The notes under the pieces were generated by a model. It was not told the DNA's origin, did no database searches, and was given only the letters and a program-made list of their open reading frames with translations. A stretch of 64,000 nt of DNA from Sulfitobacter noctilucae (GTDB taxonomy: Bacteria; Pseudomonadota; Alphaproteobacteria; Rhodobacterales; Rhodobacteraceae). Below, one piece after another: positions 16,652 through 25,500 of this stretch. The stretch's first letter is position 1. Every line of letters begins with the position of its first letter. The DNA lies in the NCBI RefSeq assembly GCF_000622365.1, contig NZ_JASC01000014.1, positions 868,001-932,000 of the forward strand. Reading direction: 5' to 3'. The position numbers and the translations under genes were made by a program.

Positions 16652-17836
16652 ATGGGCATTTCAAACGCAATTGTTGTGGGCGGTGGTATCGGTGGCCTGG
16701 CGGCCGCCGCTGCACTGGCGCGACGTGGCGTGGCAGTAACGCTGTTGGAACAAGCCAATGCGCTGCGCGAAGTGGGCGCGGGACTACAGATCAGCCCCAA
16801 CGGGCTGGCCGTGATCAAGGCGCTTGGTGTCGAGACGCAATTGCGGAGCAAGGGTGCTGTAGAGGCGCAAGCAGTGGTCTTGCGCGACTATGCGCAGGGA
16901 CGTCCGGTGGCGCGGCTTGATCTGGCGCGACTGCGGCCTGCGCAAAAGTACCTCTTTACCCATCGTGCGGATTTGATCGATACGCTGGCTGGTGCGGCCA
17001 AGCGGGCCAATGTGACGTTTGAATTGGGCGTGGCAGTGGCCAGCATCCGTCCCGGTCCGGTGCCCGCGGTCCAGATGTCGGATGGCAGCACGCGCCGCGC
17101 GGAACTGGTGGTGGCCGCCGATGGTATCCACTCAGTCGCACGACCCGTGTTGAACGGACCCGACAAGGCCGTGTACTCCGGACAGGTTGCGTGGCGCGCT
17201 GTGATCCCGAATGTGGTGGACCATCCCGCCGAAGCGCGGGTGCATATGGGGCCGGGCCGGCATTTGGTCAGCTATCCCTTGCGGGGGGCCGAGTTGATCA
17301 ATCTGGTTGCGGTTGAGGAACGCAGTGCGTGGGCCGCCGAAGGCTGGCAGCACTGCGACAAGCCGGACAATGTGCGCAAAGCCTTTGCGGGCTTCGGGGG
17401 TGATGTGCCCGCGATGATCGCGGCCTTGGATGAGGTGACACTTTGGGGCCTGCATTTGCATCCGGTCGCGGCCAATTGGCATCAGGACGGCGTGGTTTTG
17501 CTTGGCGATGCTGCCCATCCAACACTGCCGTTTTTGGCGCAGGGGGCCAATATGGCGCTGGAAGATGCATGGGTGTTGGCCCAAGCGGTCACGCAGGCGG
17601 GGTCGGATGACCTCTCGGCATCCACAGCAGCCTATCAAAACCAGCGGATCAAGCGGGTGCGCCGGGTGATCGACGCCGCTGCCGGCAATGCAGCACGCTA
17701 TCATCTCCGCCCCGGACCGATGCGCAGCCTCGCGCATCTTGGTTTACGCACAGCAAGCCGTCTGGCACCGGGCCGGATGCTTGGCGCGTTCGACTGGCTT
17801 TATGGTCATGACGTGACACGCCGCGATAAGGCTTGA
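16652..17836 (+). CDS. FAD-dependent monooxygenase (salicylate hydroxylase-like)
   Basis: A 394-residue class A flavoprotein monooxygenase using NAD(P)H and oxygen to hydroxylate an aromatic or similar small substrate. The dinucleotide fold is at the N-terminus (VVGGGIGGLAAAAALARRG, residues 8-26). The middle LVVAADGIHSVAR contains the DG motif, and VVLLGDAAHPTLPFLAQGANMALEDA is the conserved GD motif for FAD ribityl binding. QISPNGL near residue 50 is typical of salicylate hydroxylase-like proteins. The substrate cannot be predicted. It follows the dksA terminator, so it should have its own promoter in the short gap. It converges with the ornithine cyclodeaminase gene. Confidence 0.88.
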   Translation: MGISNAIVVGGGIGGLAAAAALARRGVAVTLLEQANALREVGAGLQISPNGLAVIKALGVETQLRSKGAVEAQAVVLRDYAQGRPVARLDLARLRPAQKYLFTHRADLIDTLAGAAKRANVTFELGVAVASIRPGPVPAVQMSDGSTRRAELVVAADGIHSVARPVLNGPDKAVYSGQVAWRAVIPNVVDHPAEARVHMGPGRHLVSYPLRGAELINLVAVEERSAWAAEGWQHCDKPDNVRKAFAGFGGDVPAMIAALDEVTLWGLHLHPVAANWHQDGVVLLGDAAHPTLPFLAQGANMALEDAWVLAQAVTQAGSDDLSASTAAYQNQRIKRVRRVIDAAAGNAARYHLRPGPMRSLAHLGLRTASRLAPGRMLGAFDWLYGHDVTRRDKA

Positions 17837-17863
17837 TGGGCCTGACCGCGGCGGCTGTTTTCA

Positions 17864-18916
17864 TCACCCTTTGGCGCGATCCAGCATGCCGAAGAGGTCA
17901 CGTGGATCATCGGGATCGGCCAATAGATCCAGTGGATGAAAGAGCTGTGTGTCCGCGAGCTGGTCGCGCACATAGCGCAGTGCCGAGAAATCCTCGATCG
18001 CAAAGCCCACACTGTCGAACAGCGTGATCTGGTCCGGGGCGCTGCGGCCCGTCTTCGCACCCGTCAGCACCTCCCAAAATTCGGTAACCGGATGATCCGG
18101 GCCCATTTGCTGGATCTCGCCTTCGATCCGAGTCTGTTCGGGGTATTCCACAAAGATCTCTGCTCGGTTCAGGATGGCGGGGGCCAATTCGGTCTTGCCG
18201 GGGCAATCGCCGCCGATGGCGTTGATGTGGACACCTGTGCCCACCATGTTGTCCGTCAGGATCGTCGCATACTGCTTGTCTGCCGTGCAGGTGGTGATAA
18301 TCTGCGCACCCTCGATCGCTTCTTCTGCTGAGGTGCAGGTCACCACGCGCAACCCGCTCTTAGCCAGATTGGCCGCGCATTTCGCGGTTGCAGCCGGATC
18401 GATGTCGAATAGGCGTACCTCTTCGATCCCCACGATGCACTTCATCGCAAGCGTCTGGAACTCTGACTGCGTACCATTGCCGATCATTGCCATTACGCGG
18501 CTGTTCTTGGGGGCCAGCACGCGCGCCACGAGCGCCGATGTTGCCGCTGTGCGCAGGGCGGTCAGCACAGTCATCTCGCTTAGCAGCACGGGATAGCCGG
18601 TGGCCACGTCCGCCAGCAGGCCGAAAGCCGTCACAGTCTGCAACCCGCCTGCGGTGTTTGACGGATGGCCGTTCACATATTTAAAGCCATAGACATCACC
18701 ATCAGAGGTCGGCATCAGCTCAATCACGCCAGTATCGGAATGGCTGGCCACGCGAGGGGTTTTGTCGAACAGTTCCCAGCGCTTGAAATCAGCTTCAATA
18801 TAGTCAGCAATGCCCTGCATCATCGGTTCCAGCCCGATGTGGTGGATCAGCTTCATCATATGATCGACGGAGACGAAGGGCACGAGCGCCTTGGCGGAGG
18901 GGGTAAGGGTGGTCAA
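17864..18916 (-). CDS. ocd: Ornithine cyclodeaminase
   Basis: Converts L-ornithine to L-proline and ammonia using bound NAD+ in the cytoplasm. Its 350 residues have the ornithine cyclodeaminase/mu-crystallin fold. The substrate-binding region contains SDTGVIELMPTSDGDVYGFKYVNGHP. ALRTAATSALVARVLAPKNS leads into the Rossmann motif MIGNGTQSEFQ. The catalytic Asp lies in GTGVHINAIGGDCPGKTEL, the hallmark for true ornithine cyclodeaminase. It is 12 bases downstream of arginase in the same direction, so arginine is degraded to ornithine plus urea and then to proline. The divergent Lrp/AsnC gene is a likely regulator. Confidence 0.94.
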   Translation of the reverse strand: MTTLTPSAKALVPFVSVDHMMKLIHHIGLEPMMQGIADYIEADFKRWELFDKTPRVASHSDTGVIELMPTSDGDVYGFKYVNGHPSNTAGGLQTVTAFGLLADVATGYPVLLSEMTVLTALRTAATSALVARVLAPKNSRVMAMIGNGTQSEFQTLAMKCIVGIEEVRLFDIDPAATAKCAANLAKSGLRVVTCTSAEEAIEGAQIITTCTADKQYATILTDNMVGTGVHINAIGGDCPGKTELAPAILNRAEIFVEYPEQTRIEGEIQQMGPDHPVTEFWEVLTGAKTGRSAPDQITLFDSVGFAIEDFSALRYVRDQLADTQLFHPLDLLADPDDPRDLFGMLDRAKG

Positions 18917-18928
18917 CGGAGAGCTCCT

Positions 18929-19864
18929 TTAATAAGCGCGGGTCGGGCGGTCGAACACACGGCGGCCAAAAGCGGAGGCTGTGAGGTCCACCATCAGCGA
19001 TGCGGTGCGGCCGCGTTCATCGAGAAAGGGGTTCAGCTCGACCAGATCGAGGGAGGTCATCAGCCCGCTGTCGTGCAGCATTTCCATAACGAGATGGCCT
19101 TCACGAACGGTCGCGCCACCGGGAACGGTGGTGCCCACGGCGGGGGCCACGGACGGGTCGAGGAAATCGACATCCAGCGAGACGTGCAGCAATCCGTTGG
19201 CGGCTGCCACCCGGTCAAGGAAAGCCGTCAGGGGCCGTGCGATCCCGGTCTCGTCAATCTCGCGCATATCGACATAAGTCACATCGCTTTGTTGTAGCGC
19301 ATCACGCTCCGCTGCATCGACAGAGCGCAACCCGATGATGGCGACTTGTGCATGGGGTAACGGATCGGCAATCGCCGGGAAGCCGTCAAACCCGTCGCGC
19401 CCGGTGACATAGCCCAGCGGCGTGCCATGCAGATTGCCGCTGTCGGTGGTGTGCGGCGTATGAAAATCCGTATGGGCGTCCAGCCACAGCACAAACAGCG
19501 GGCGGTTTTGGGTTTCCGCATGACGCATTGCACCCAAGACCGTGCCAAGCGACAGCGCATGATCGCCGCCCATGAAAATTGGCAGACCATCGTTCAAAGC
19601 GGCTTGCGACGCGTCGGCAAGGCTCTCGGTCCAGGCGATGTTTTCCTCCAGCGCCACCAGCTTGGGGTGATCGCGCGGCGTAAACGGGGCAGGGGCAACG
19701 TTGCCCCGGTCCTCGACGCTGTGACCCAGACTGCCCAGCGCATTGGCCAGCCCTGCGGTGCGGTAAGCGTCAGGCCCCATCAAACAGCCTTTGCGGGTTT
19801 TACCACAGTCCAGCGGGACGCCGACAAGGATGCATTTTGGTTTGTCAGAGAGAGATGAAGACAT
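18929..19864 (-). CDS. rocF: Arginase
   Basis: A manganese enzyme splitting L-arginine into L-ornithine and urea. The 311 residues show all ureohydrolase metal motifs: MGGDHALSLG (first His ligand), LWLDAHTDFHTP (DAHxDxH), and VSLDVDFLDPSVAPAVGT (DxDxxDP). The C-terminus has LVELNPFLDE with the usual E.NP. It is the first gene of a two-gene leftward operon with ornithine cyclodeaminase. It faces an Lrp/AsnC regulator across about 98 bases, the common arrangement for arginine-catabolic genes in alphaproteobacteria. Gene names rocF or argI are both used. Confidence 0.95.
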   Translation of the reverse strand: MSSSLSDKPKCILVGVPLDCGKTRKGCLMGPDAYRTAGLANALGSLGHSVEDRGNVAPAPFTPRDHPKLVALEENIAWTESLADASQAALNDGLPIFMGGDHALSLGTVLGAMRHAETQNRPLFVLWLDAHTDFHTPHTTDSGNLHGTPLGYVTGRDGFDGFPAIADPLPHAQVAIIGLRSVDAAERDALQQSDVTYVDMREIDETGIARPLTAFLDRVAAANGLLHVSLDVDFLDPSVAPAVGTTVPGGATVREGHLVMEMLHDSGLMTSLDLVELNPFLDERGRTASLMVDLTASAFGRRVFDRPTRAY

Positions 19865-19962
19865 GGCAGAGACCTTTCATTGCGGGTTGCGAAGGATATA
19901 GGCGGCGCAAATGTTCATCGACAATCCACAAATTTGACCGTATCGAGCCTCTACTGATCATA
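19865..19962. promoter_or_regulatory. Divergent control region, arginase operon / Lrp gene
   Basis: This 98-base gap contains the start regions of two divergent genes and must hold both promoters. An AT-rich patch (AATCCACAAATTTGACC, about 19922-19938) is a plausible Lrp-type contact region. No exact site can be named. Confidence 0.4.
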
Positions 19963-20400
19963 ATGGACGTACAAATGGACAAAATGGACAGCCGTATCAT
20001 TGCCGCCCTGCAACGGGATGCCCGCGCACCGCTGTCTGATCTGGCGGCCATGTTAAACGTCTCGCGCACGACCCTGCGGGCGCGGATCGCCAAACTACAG
20101 GACTCCGGCGAGATCGTGGGCTTTACGGTGCGCACCCGGGCCGACGTGATGCAAGATCCGGTGCGCGGTCTGATGATGATCGGGATCGAGGGTCGCGGGA
20201 CCGAGCGGATCACCCGTCAGCTGGGCAACTTTGCCGAGGTGCGTGCGGTGCATTCGACCAATGGCCGCTGGGATGTGATCATCGAGATCGGGACCGAAAC
20301 GCTTGAACAATTCGATGCGGTGCTGACGCAGATCAGGCGCCTGGATGGTATCGTGGCGAGTGAAACGAACCTGCTGCTGAAAACCCGAAAATCCGGCTAG
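19963..20400 (+). CDS. Lrp/AsnC family transcriptional regulator
   Basis: A 145-residue feast/famine regulator: an N-terminal winged helix-turn-helix (DSRIIAALQRDARAPLSDLAAMLNVSRTTLRARIAKLQDSG covers the domain) is followed by a C-terminal RAM ligand-binding domain (VHSTNGRWDVIIEIGTETLEQFDAVLTQIRRLDG). The Gly-rich GRWDVIIEI turn is where amino acids bind in this family. It is divergent from arginase and ornithine cyclodeaminase, so arginine or ornithine is the likely effector (inference). ATG 19963 is used; an ATG at 19975 is an alternative start, and the open frame back to 19837 is not coding-like. Confidence 0.92.
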   Translation: MDVQMDKMDSRIIAALQRDARAPLSDLAAMLNVSRTTLRARIAKLQDSGEIVGFTVRTRADVMQDPVRGLMMIGIEGRGTERITRQLGNFAEVRAVHSTNGRWDVIIEIGTETLEQFDAVLTQIRRLDGIVASETNLLLKTRKSG

Positions 20401-20410
20401 GCCAACACTT

Positions 20411-20875
20411 TCAGGTGCGGCGTGCTGCGATGATCCAGATTGCGGCTAGGCCGAAAGAAATCACCGCGTTCCAGCCTGCCATCGACAGACCCAACATCTG
20501 CCAAACCACCTCGTCGCACATGACAACACCTGTGGGCGTATCGAGCGACAGAAGCGCGCCACCGTCCATCGCCGATAGATCCGCACCTCCGCCGCTGCAC
20601 GAGCTGGGACCGGGCCACCAGCCCCATTCCACACCTGCATGATAGGTGCCGATGGCGCCCGTAGCCGCCGCCGCCACTGCGCCCAGCCAGGCCAGAGCTC
20701 TTGGTCCGCCTGCCAGCACAACAGCACCGATGATCACCGCCGCCGCATGGGGCCAGCGTTGCCACAGGCACAGTTTGCAGGGCGCCAGCCCGCCCAGATG
20801 TTGAAAGCCAAAAGCCCCCGCCAATACCGCAAAGGACCCGATGGTCCCCAAAAGGATAAGATGTTTTTGTGTCAT
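20411..20875 (-). CDS. dsbB: Disulfide bond formation protein DsbB
   Basis: An inner-membrane quinone reductase that reoxidises DsbA in the periplasm. Its 154 residues have four hydrophobic helices. The first periplasmic loop has the redox pair CKLC (Cys33, Cys36), with a following Trp-Gln-Arg (LWQRWP) as in DsbB. The second periplasmic loop has the pair Cys93 (PSSCSG) and Cys120 (VVMCDE). It overlaps the DedA-like gene upstream by four bases (ATGA). No dsbA is present in the window. It converges with the Lrp gene, ten bases apart. Confidence 0.92.
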   Translation of the reverse strand: MTQKHLILLGTIGSFAVLAGAFGFQHLGGLAPCKLCLWQRWPHAAAVIIGAVVLAGGPRALAWLGAVAAAATGAIGTYHAGVEWGWWPGPSSCSGGGADLSAMDGGALLSLDTPTGVVMCDEVVWQMLGLSMAGWNAVISFGLAAIWIIAARRT

Positions 20876-21450
20876 AGGAGCTTAAGCACCGCAAAGCCGC
20901 CGATCAAAAGAGCCACAAGCAAGGTGAACATCAAGCCCAGACGCTTTTCAATGAAATCCCGGATGGGCGCGCCGAATTTCCACAAAAGCAAGGCGACGAG
21001 GAAGAACCGCAAGCCCCGCGCGAGGATTGACGTCACAATGAAGGTGCTCATCGGCATGGCTGTCCAGCCTGACATGATGGTGATCACCTTGTAGGGGAAG
21101 GGGGTGACCCCTGCGACCAGCACGGCCCAGAAGCCGACGCCGTTGAAGCGATCGGCAAAGGCCGCCATCGCTTCTTCCTTGCCAAGGCTGGCAAGGATGG
21201 GTGCGCCAATGCTTTCGTATGCGAAAGCGCCGATGGCATAGCCCAAGAGCCCCCCGAGGACCGAAGCGACCAAAGCCACCCCCGCGATCACAAATGCGCG
21301 ATTGGGCCGGGCGATGATCATCGGAATCATGATGATGTCTGGCGGAATCGGAAAGACCGAGCTTTCGATAAAGGCGATGAACGCCAATGCCCACAGGGCG
21401 CGTGGGTGCTCCGCCAATGCGAGGGTCCAGTCATAAAGGCGTTGCAGCAT
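20872..21450 (-). CDS. YqaA/DedA (SNARE-associated) family membrane protein
   Basis: A 192-residue inner-membrane protein of the VTT/DedA superfamily. Features are WALAFIAFIESSVFPIPPDIIMIPM near the N-terminus (the family's E..FPIPP motif), then GGLLGYAIGAFAYE, then FWAVLVAGVTPFPYKVITIMSG with the G.TP.P.K motif, and a final helix. The membrane-domain motifs match the YqaA branch; family members are proposed lipid scramblases or flippases. The ATG at 21450 is chosen, as the longer frame to 21516 is not conserved-looking. It is translationally coupled to dsbB. Confidence 0.88.
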   Translation of the reverse strand: MLQRLYDWTLALAEHPRALWALAFIAFIESSVFPIPPDIIMIPMIIARPNRAFVIAGVALVASVLGGLLGYAIGAFAYESIGAPILASLGKEEAMAAFADRFNGVGFWAVLVAGVTPFPYKVITIMSGWTAMPMSTFIVTSILARGLRFFLVALLLWKFGAPIRDFIEKRLGLMFTLLVALLIGGFAVLKLL

Positions 21451-21593
21451 GGCTTGATACTTCTGATCTATGGAAAATCGGTACAATTGCGCAGGGAACA
21501 CCACGTTGGCTGCCACAGGTCAAGTGCGGGCAAAGCACGGCATCATAAATTACCCTTGATGCGCCGAAAAATGCAGGCTAGACCCCGCGGCGT

Positions 21594-21677
21594 GCCCAAG
21601 TGGCGGAATGGTAGACGCAGGGGATTCAAAATCCCCCGCCGCGAGGCGTGCCGGTTCGAGTCCGGCCTTGGGTACCA
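21594..21677 (+). tRNA. tRNA-Leu (anticodon CAA)
   Basis: The acceptor GCCCAAG (21594-21600) pairs with CTTGGGT before ACCA, so CCA is encoded. The anticodon stem GGGGA / TCCCC flanks the loop TTCAAAA, giving CAA for UUG codons. A variable arm and the T-loop GGTTCGAGTCC are present, and D-arm bases GGCGGAATGGTAGACGC fit a leucine tRNA. The size is 84 bases with CCA. It opens the gene-poor, accessory-looking stretch, and tRNA-Leu genes are frequent integration sites. No duplicated 3' end was seen downstream. Confidence 0.95.
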
Positions 21678-22448
21678 ACGGTTTTCTGAATCGTCCGCAG
21701 TCTGATTTGAAGTGTGGTGAACGTTTGTGCGCCAGATTGGACACCGGATCGGGCCCGTGAATGCACTGCTTCCCGGACGGCGCATACGTCGCCTCACCAG
21801 CTATCGCCCATTTAGTTTTGATTCGGCATAAATGTGGCAAGTCGTTCTGCCTGCCGGCACCAGTACTGGCAATTTTTCGGTATTGGTTCCAACTCAGAGA
21901 CAAGACAGACGCAACCAAGGCGGGAAGTGGGCACGGGCACTCGAGATGGTGACCGGGGGGTATTGTTTCCAAATTTGCATGTAATCAACGGTAGGCTTGC
22001 GGCGCAGAGCCAAGCTGTGCAGTAGAAAACATACCTATTTTTATGGTTCAAACCGGATTTGAGCGAATTGCTTATGGAAACAATCGTTTAACTTCCGCTC
22101 TTCACAAACAAGGTTAACGGCGTTTTTTACGGCCTGGTCGCGCCCGATCAGGGACACTTTTCAAACATTTTTCCCTTTGTTCGAACGATCCGGATGGGTA
22201 TCTATGGTCTTGCCCAACTGGGGGGCATTGTTTGTAGGTCAGGGGGCGGCCGCACTTTTTCGCATCGCTCGAGATGCGGGGGACGTGTGTACGCCGCACA
22301 GTTTGCGACCGTATATACGAAAGTCCGAGGTCCGATGGACCACGCGCTTGCTGCAGTTCTGCAGCTCTCCCCATTTGTATGTGTAAGTGTGCGCCGCCCC
22401 GATCTGCAGGTTTGCCTGAGGGGCAAGAGTTAAGATGGAGAGAACAAT
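21678..22448. other. Gene-poor region after tRNA-Leu; no convincing gene
   Basis: Nothing in this 770-base stretch reads like a protein: the open frames are short and strongly biased in the wrong way, and none has a good ribosome binding site. The first 500 bases hold only scattered AT-rich patches (about 22030-22110) that could include promoters. The last 190 bases hold four perfect stem-loops, listed separately. It may be an untranslated leader, a small RNA, or decayed DNA. Confidence 0.6.
22261..22425 (+). ncRNA. Candidate structured leader with four stem-loops
   Basis: The inverted repeats are CGCATC/GATGCG (22261-22278), GGTCC/GGACC (22330-22342), GCTGCAG/CTGCAGC (22351-22366), and TTGCC/GGCAA (22411-22425). 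None has a T run. They end about 23 bases before the start of the 47-codon ORF, which has GGAGA upstream. This looks like a 5' leader RNA with structure, but no known riboswitch class is recognised. Confidence 0.4.
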
Positions 22449-22592
22449 ATGACCCGTGCGCTGATGCCACCACCGACCCAGCCGATCCGTTACCGGTCGA
22501 TGTCGTTCGCTCGTTTCAACACCACTTTTGCACCAACACTTCAAACGGCCGCGTTGCGCGCCGCGCGTAACACAGCTCAGGAGACTTCATAA
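22449..22592 (+). CDS. 47-residue peptide coupled to the RTX-Hint gene
   Basis: A short ORF, MTRALMPPPTQPIRY and onward to NTAQETS. It has ATGGAGAGAACAAT directly upstream, a good ribosome binding site, and its TAA overlaps the next ATG as TAATG. It has no membrane segment and is rich in Pro, Thr, Ala and Arg. Translational coupling suggests it sets translation of the 1178-residue protein, as leader ORFs do. It might also be a true small partner. It is not a known family. The coding evidence is its length, start context and exact stop/start overlap; no homology was checked. Confidence 0.6.
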   Translation: MTRALMPPPTQPIRYRSMSFARFNTTFAPTLQTAALRAARNTAQETS

Positions 22593-25500
22593 TGATCCGC
22601 ACACTTGATTTTAACGCATTTCCCGCCGGTACCGTCATTGATGACGAATATTTGGAATCAGACGGCGTAACCGTTTCCGCTGTCAGCAATGGCGCGCCTG
22701 TTGACCAGGCGATGACCTTTGACAGCAACAATCCGACCGGCGACGACACTGATCTCGCGTCCGACACGCTTGACGGTTTGTTGATCATCTCCGGTGATGG
22801 CGATAGCGATGATCCTGACGATTTTGACGGCGGCGGCAGCATCTTCTTTGATTTCGATGATGTTGTGCAGATCAAATCCCTGACATTCAAAGACATCGAA
22901 GAAACCTCCGGCGATGGTGTGCGGATGATCTTTTACGGTGAGGATGGCAGCGTCATCTCCAACCAGTTCGTGCCGCCAACCGGTGACGGTGGCGAGACCA
23001 CAGTCCAGCTGTTCGTGCCCGGCACTTCGCGGATGGAAGTTGTATTGCCCGGTTCCGGTGCGATCGACAATCTGGTTTTCGATGACGAACTTCCCGTAGA
23101 CGAAAGCCCGACAGCCGTAGATGATTCCGGTGAAACCGACGAATCCACCGCCGTTACCATCGACCTGCGTGGCAACGATACAGACCCTAACGATCCGATT
23201 GAAACGCTGACCATCGGCGATTTCGTCAGCCCGAATGGCACGGTCGAGGACAATGGTGACGGTACTGTTACCTTCACACCTGAGGATGGCTTCACGGGCG
23301 AGGCGACATTTACGTATGTCCTGCGCGATCCTAATGGCAATTCAGATATCGGCGAAATCACCGTGCAGGTGAACGAAGCCGGTGTGGTTAACACGCCGCC
23401 AGATGCGGTTGACGACAGCGACGAGACCGACGCCGGGACACCGATCACGGTTGATCTGCTCGCCAACGACACAGACGCTGAAACCCCGACTGCCGACCTG
23501 ACAGTGACAGAGGCCACCGTACCAGCAGCTGAGGGTTCGCTGGTCAACAACGGTGACGGCACCGTGACCTTTACACCAGCCGCCGATTTCACAGGCGTTG
23601 CGACCATTTCCTACACAATCGCCGACCCGCAAGGTGCGACCGACAGCGCCGTGCACACCATCGCAGTGGTCGATCCAGTAGACCCCAGCCCGGTTGCCGT
23701 GGACGACACAGCCGAGACACCTGAGGATACGGCGATCACCATCGACGTGCTGGAAAACGACACCGATCCGGACACCCCGGCGGAAGATCTGACAGTCACT
23801 TCAGCCGATGTTCCTGAAGAGCAGGGCACTGTTGTGGTGAACCCGGACAACACGGTGACCTTCACCCCGGCCGACGACTACAACGGTCCGGCGACGATCA
23901 CCTATGTGGTATCTGATCCCGAGGGTAATACTGACGAAGGATCTGTTGCGGTCACCGTAACCCCCGTCAACGATGCACCTGATGCGGTCGATGATGCGGA
24001 TGCGACGCCCTATAACACACCTGTCACAGTTGATCTGCTGGCGAATGACACCGACGTCGACAACACGCGCGCCGAACTGACTGTGACCGAAGCAACTGTT
24101 CCGGCAGAGCAGGGCACGTTGGACGACAATGGCGACGGCACGGTGACCTTTACGCCTGTTGATGGGTTTACCGGCGAAGCAACAATCAGCTACACAATCG
24201 CCGATCCTGATGGTCTGACCGACAGCGCCGTGCACACAATTACGGTCCAGGACGGCATGCGCGACGGGATCGTCGACGGCACCGATGGCGATGATCTGAT
24301 CGACACCGAGTATGCTGGCGACCCGGATGGCGACTTCATCGACAATGAAGATGCGCTGATCCCCGGACAGGAGCCGAACGATGATATCGTGCGTGCCGGT
24401 GATGGCGATGACACCGTACAGGCTGGTGAGGGCGACGACAGCGTCACTGGTGGCGAAGGCAACGACAGCATTTTTGGCGAAGACGGAAGCGACACCGTTG
24501 ACGGCGGCACGGGCGATGATTTCATCGACACCTCCGGTCCCGATCTTGCACCTGACGATGGCTATCCCTTCGCAGATGGCGACTCGCTTGGATTTGACGG
24601 CGATGTTGATCCCGAAAACGACCGCGACTCAGTCGATGGTGGTGTCGGGAATGACACCATCCGCACGGGGGACGACAACGATACCATCACCGGCGGCGAC
24701 GGCGACGATGTGATCGACGGTGGCATCGATGACGATGACATTCAGGGCAACGATGGTGCCGACCGCATCGTCGGTGGCGAGGGCGATGACACCATTCTGG
24801 GCGGCGGCGGCGATGACACCATCTATGCCGGGAATGACCCAGATGGCGTTGGCGATCTGCTGGATATCACCGATGAAGACACCGGCGGCTTCTCACCGGA
24901 TCGCAACCCCGACAATGGCCGTGACTTCGTTCAGGGTGGTGCGGGCAACGATCTTATCTTTGGTGCTGATGATGATGACACGCTTGAAGGCGGGTCGGGC
25001 AATGACACCATCGATGGCCAGATCGATGATGACCTGATCCGTGGCGGCTCTGGTGATGACTCGTTGATGGGTGGTCAGGGCAACGACAGCATCGACGGTG
25101 GCACCGGCGACGACTACCTTGAAGGGGGCACCGGCAACGATACGCTGCGCGGCAACCGTAACGAGGACACCATCATCGGCGGTAACGGCGACGATGTGCT
25201 GGACGGCGGCGGCGAAAACGACCTGCTTGAAGGGGGTGACGGCGACGACAACCTCCAGGGTGCCTTGGGCGACGACACCATGCGTGGCGGCGAGGGTGCC
25301 GATACGATGACAGGTGGCGGTGGCCAGGACGTCTTTGAGGACGTTGGCGCCGGAGACGATATCGACGGCGGCTCCGGTCCCATCGACTTTGACACGCTGG
25401 ACCTGCGCGGCTCTACGCCCGAAGGTGGCAGCTTCTCGATCACCTATACGTCGGATGACCGTGAAGATGGTGTTGTGAACTACCTCGATGCCGATGGCGA

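Noticed and set aside
21594-22600. Genomic island inserted at tRNA-Leu
   Set aside because: The setting is suggestive, but no integrase and no repeat of the tRNA 3' end was found downstream, so an island cannot be claimed.
24240-25340. Possible CRISPR-like or tandem DNA repeat
   Set aside because: The repetition follows the codon-level GGxGxD repeats of an RTX protein, with variable spacing and no unique spacers.
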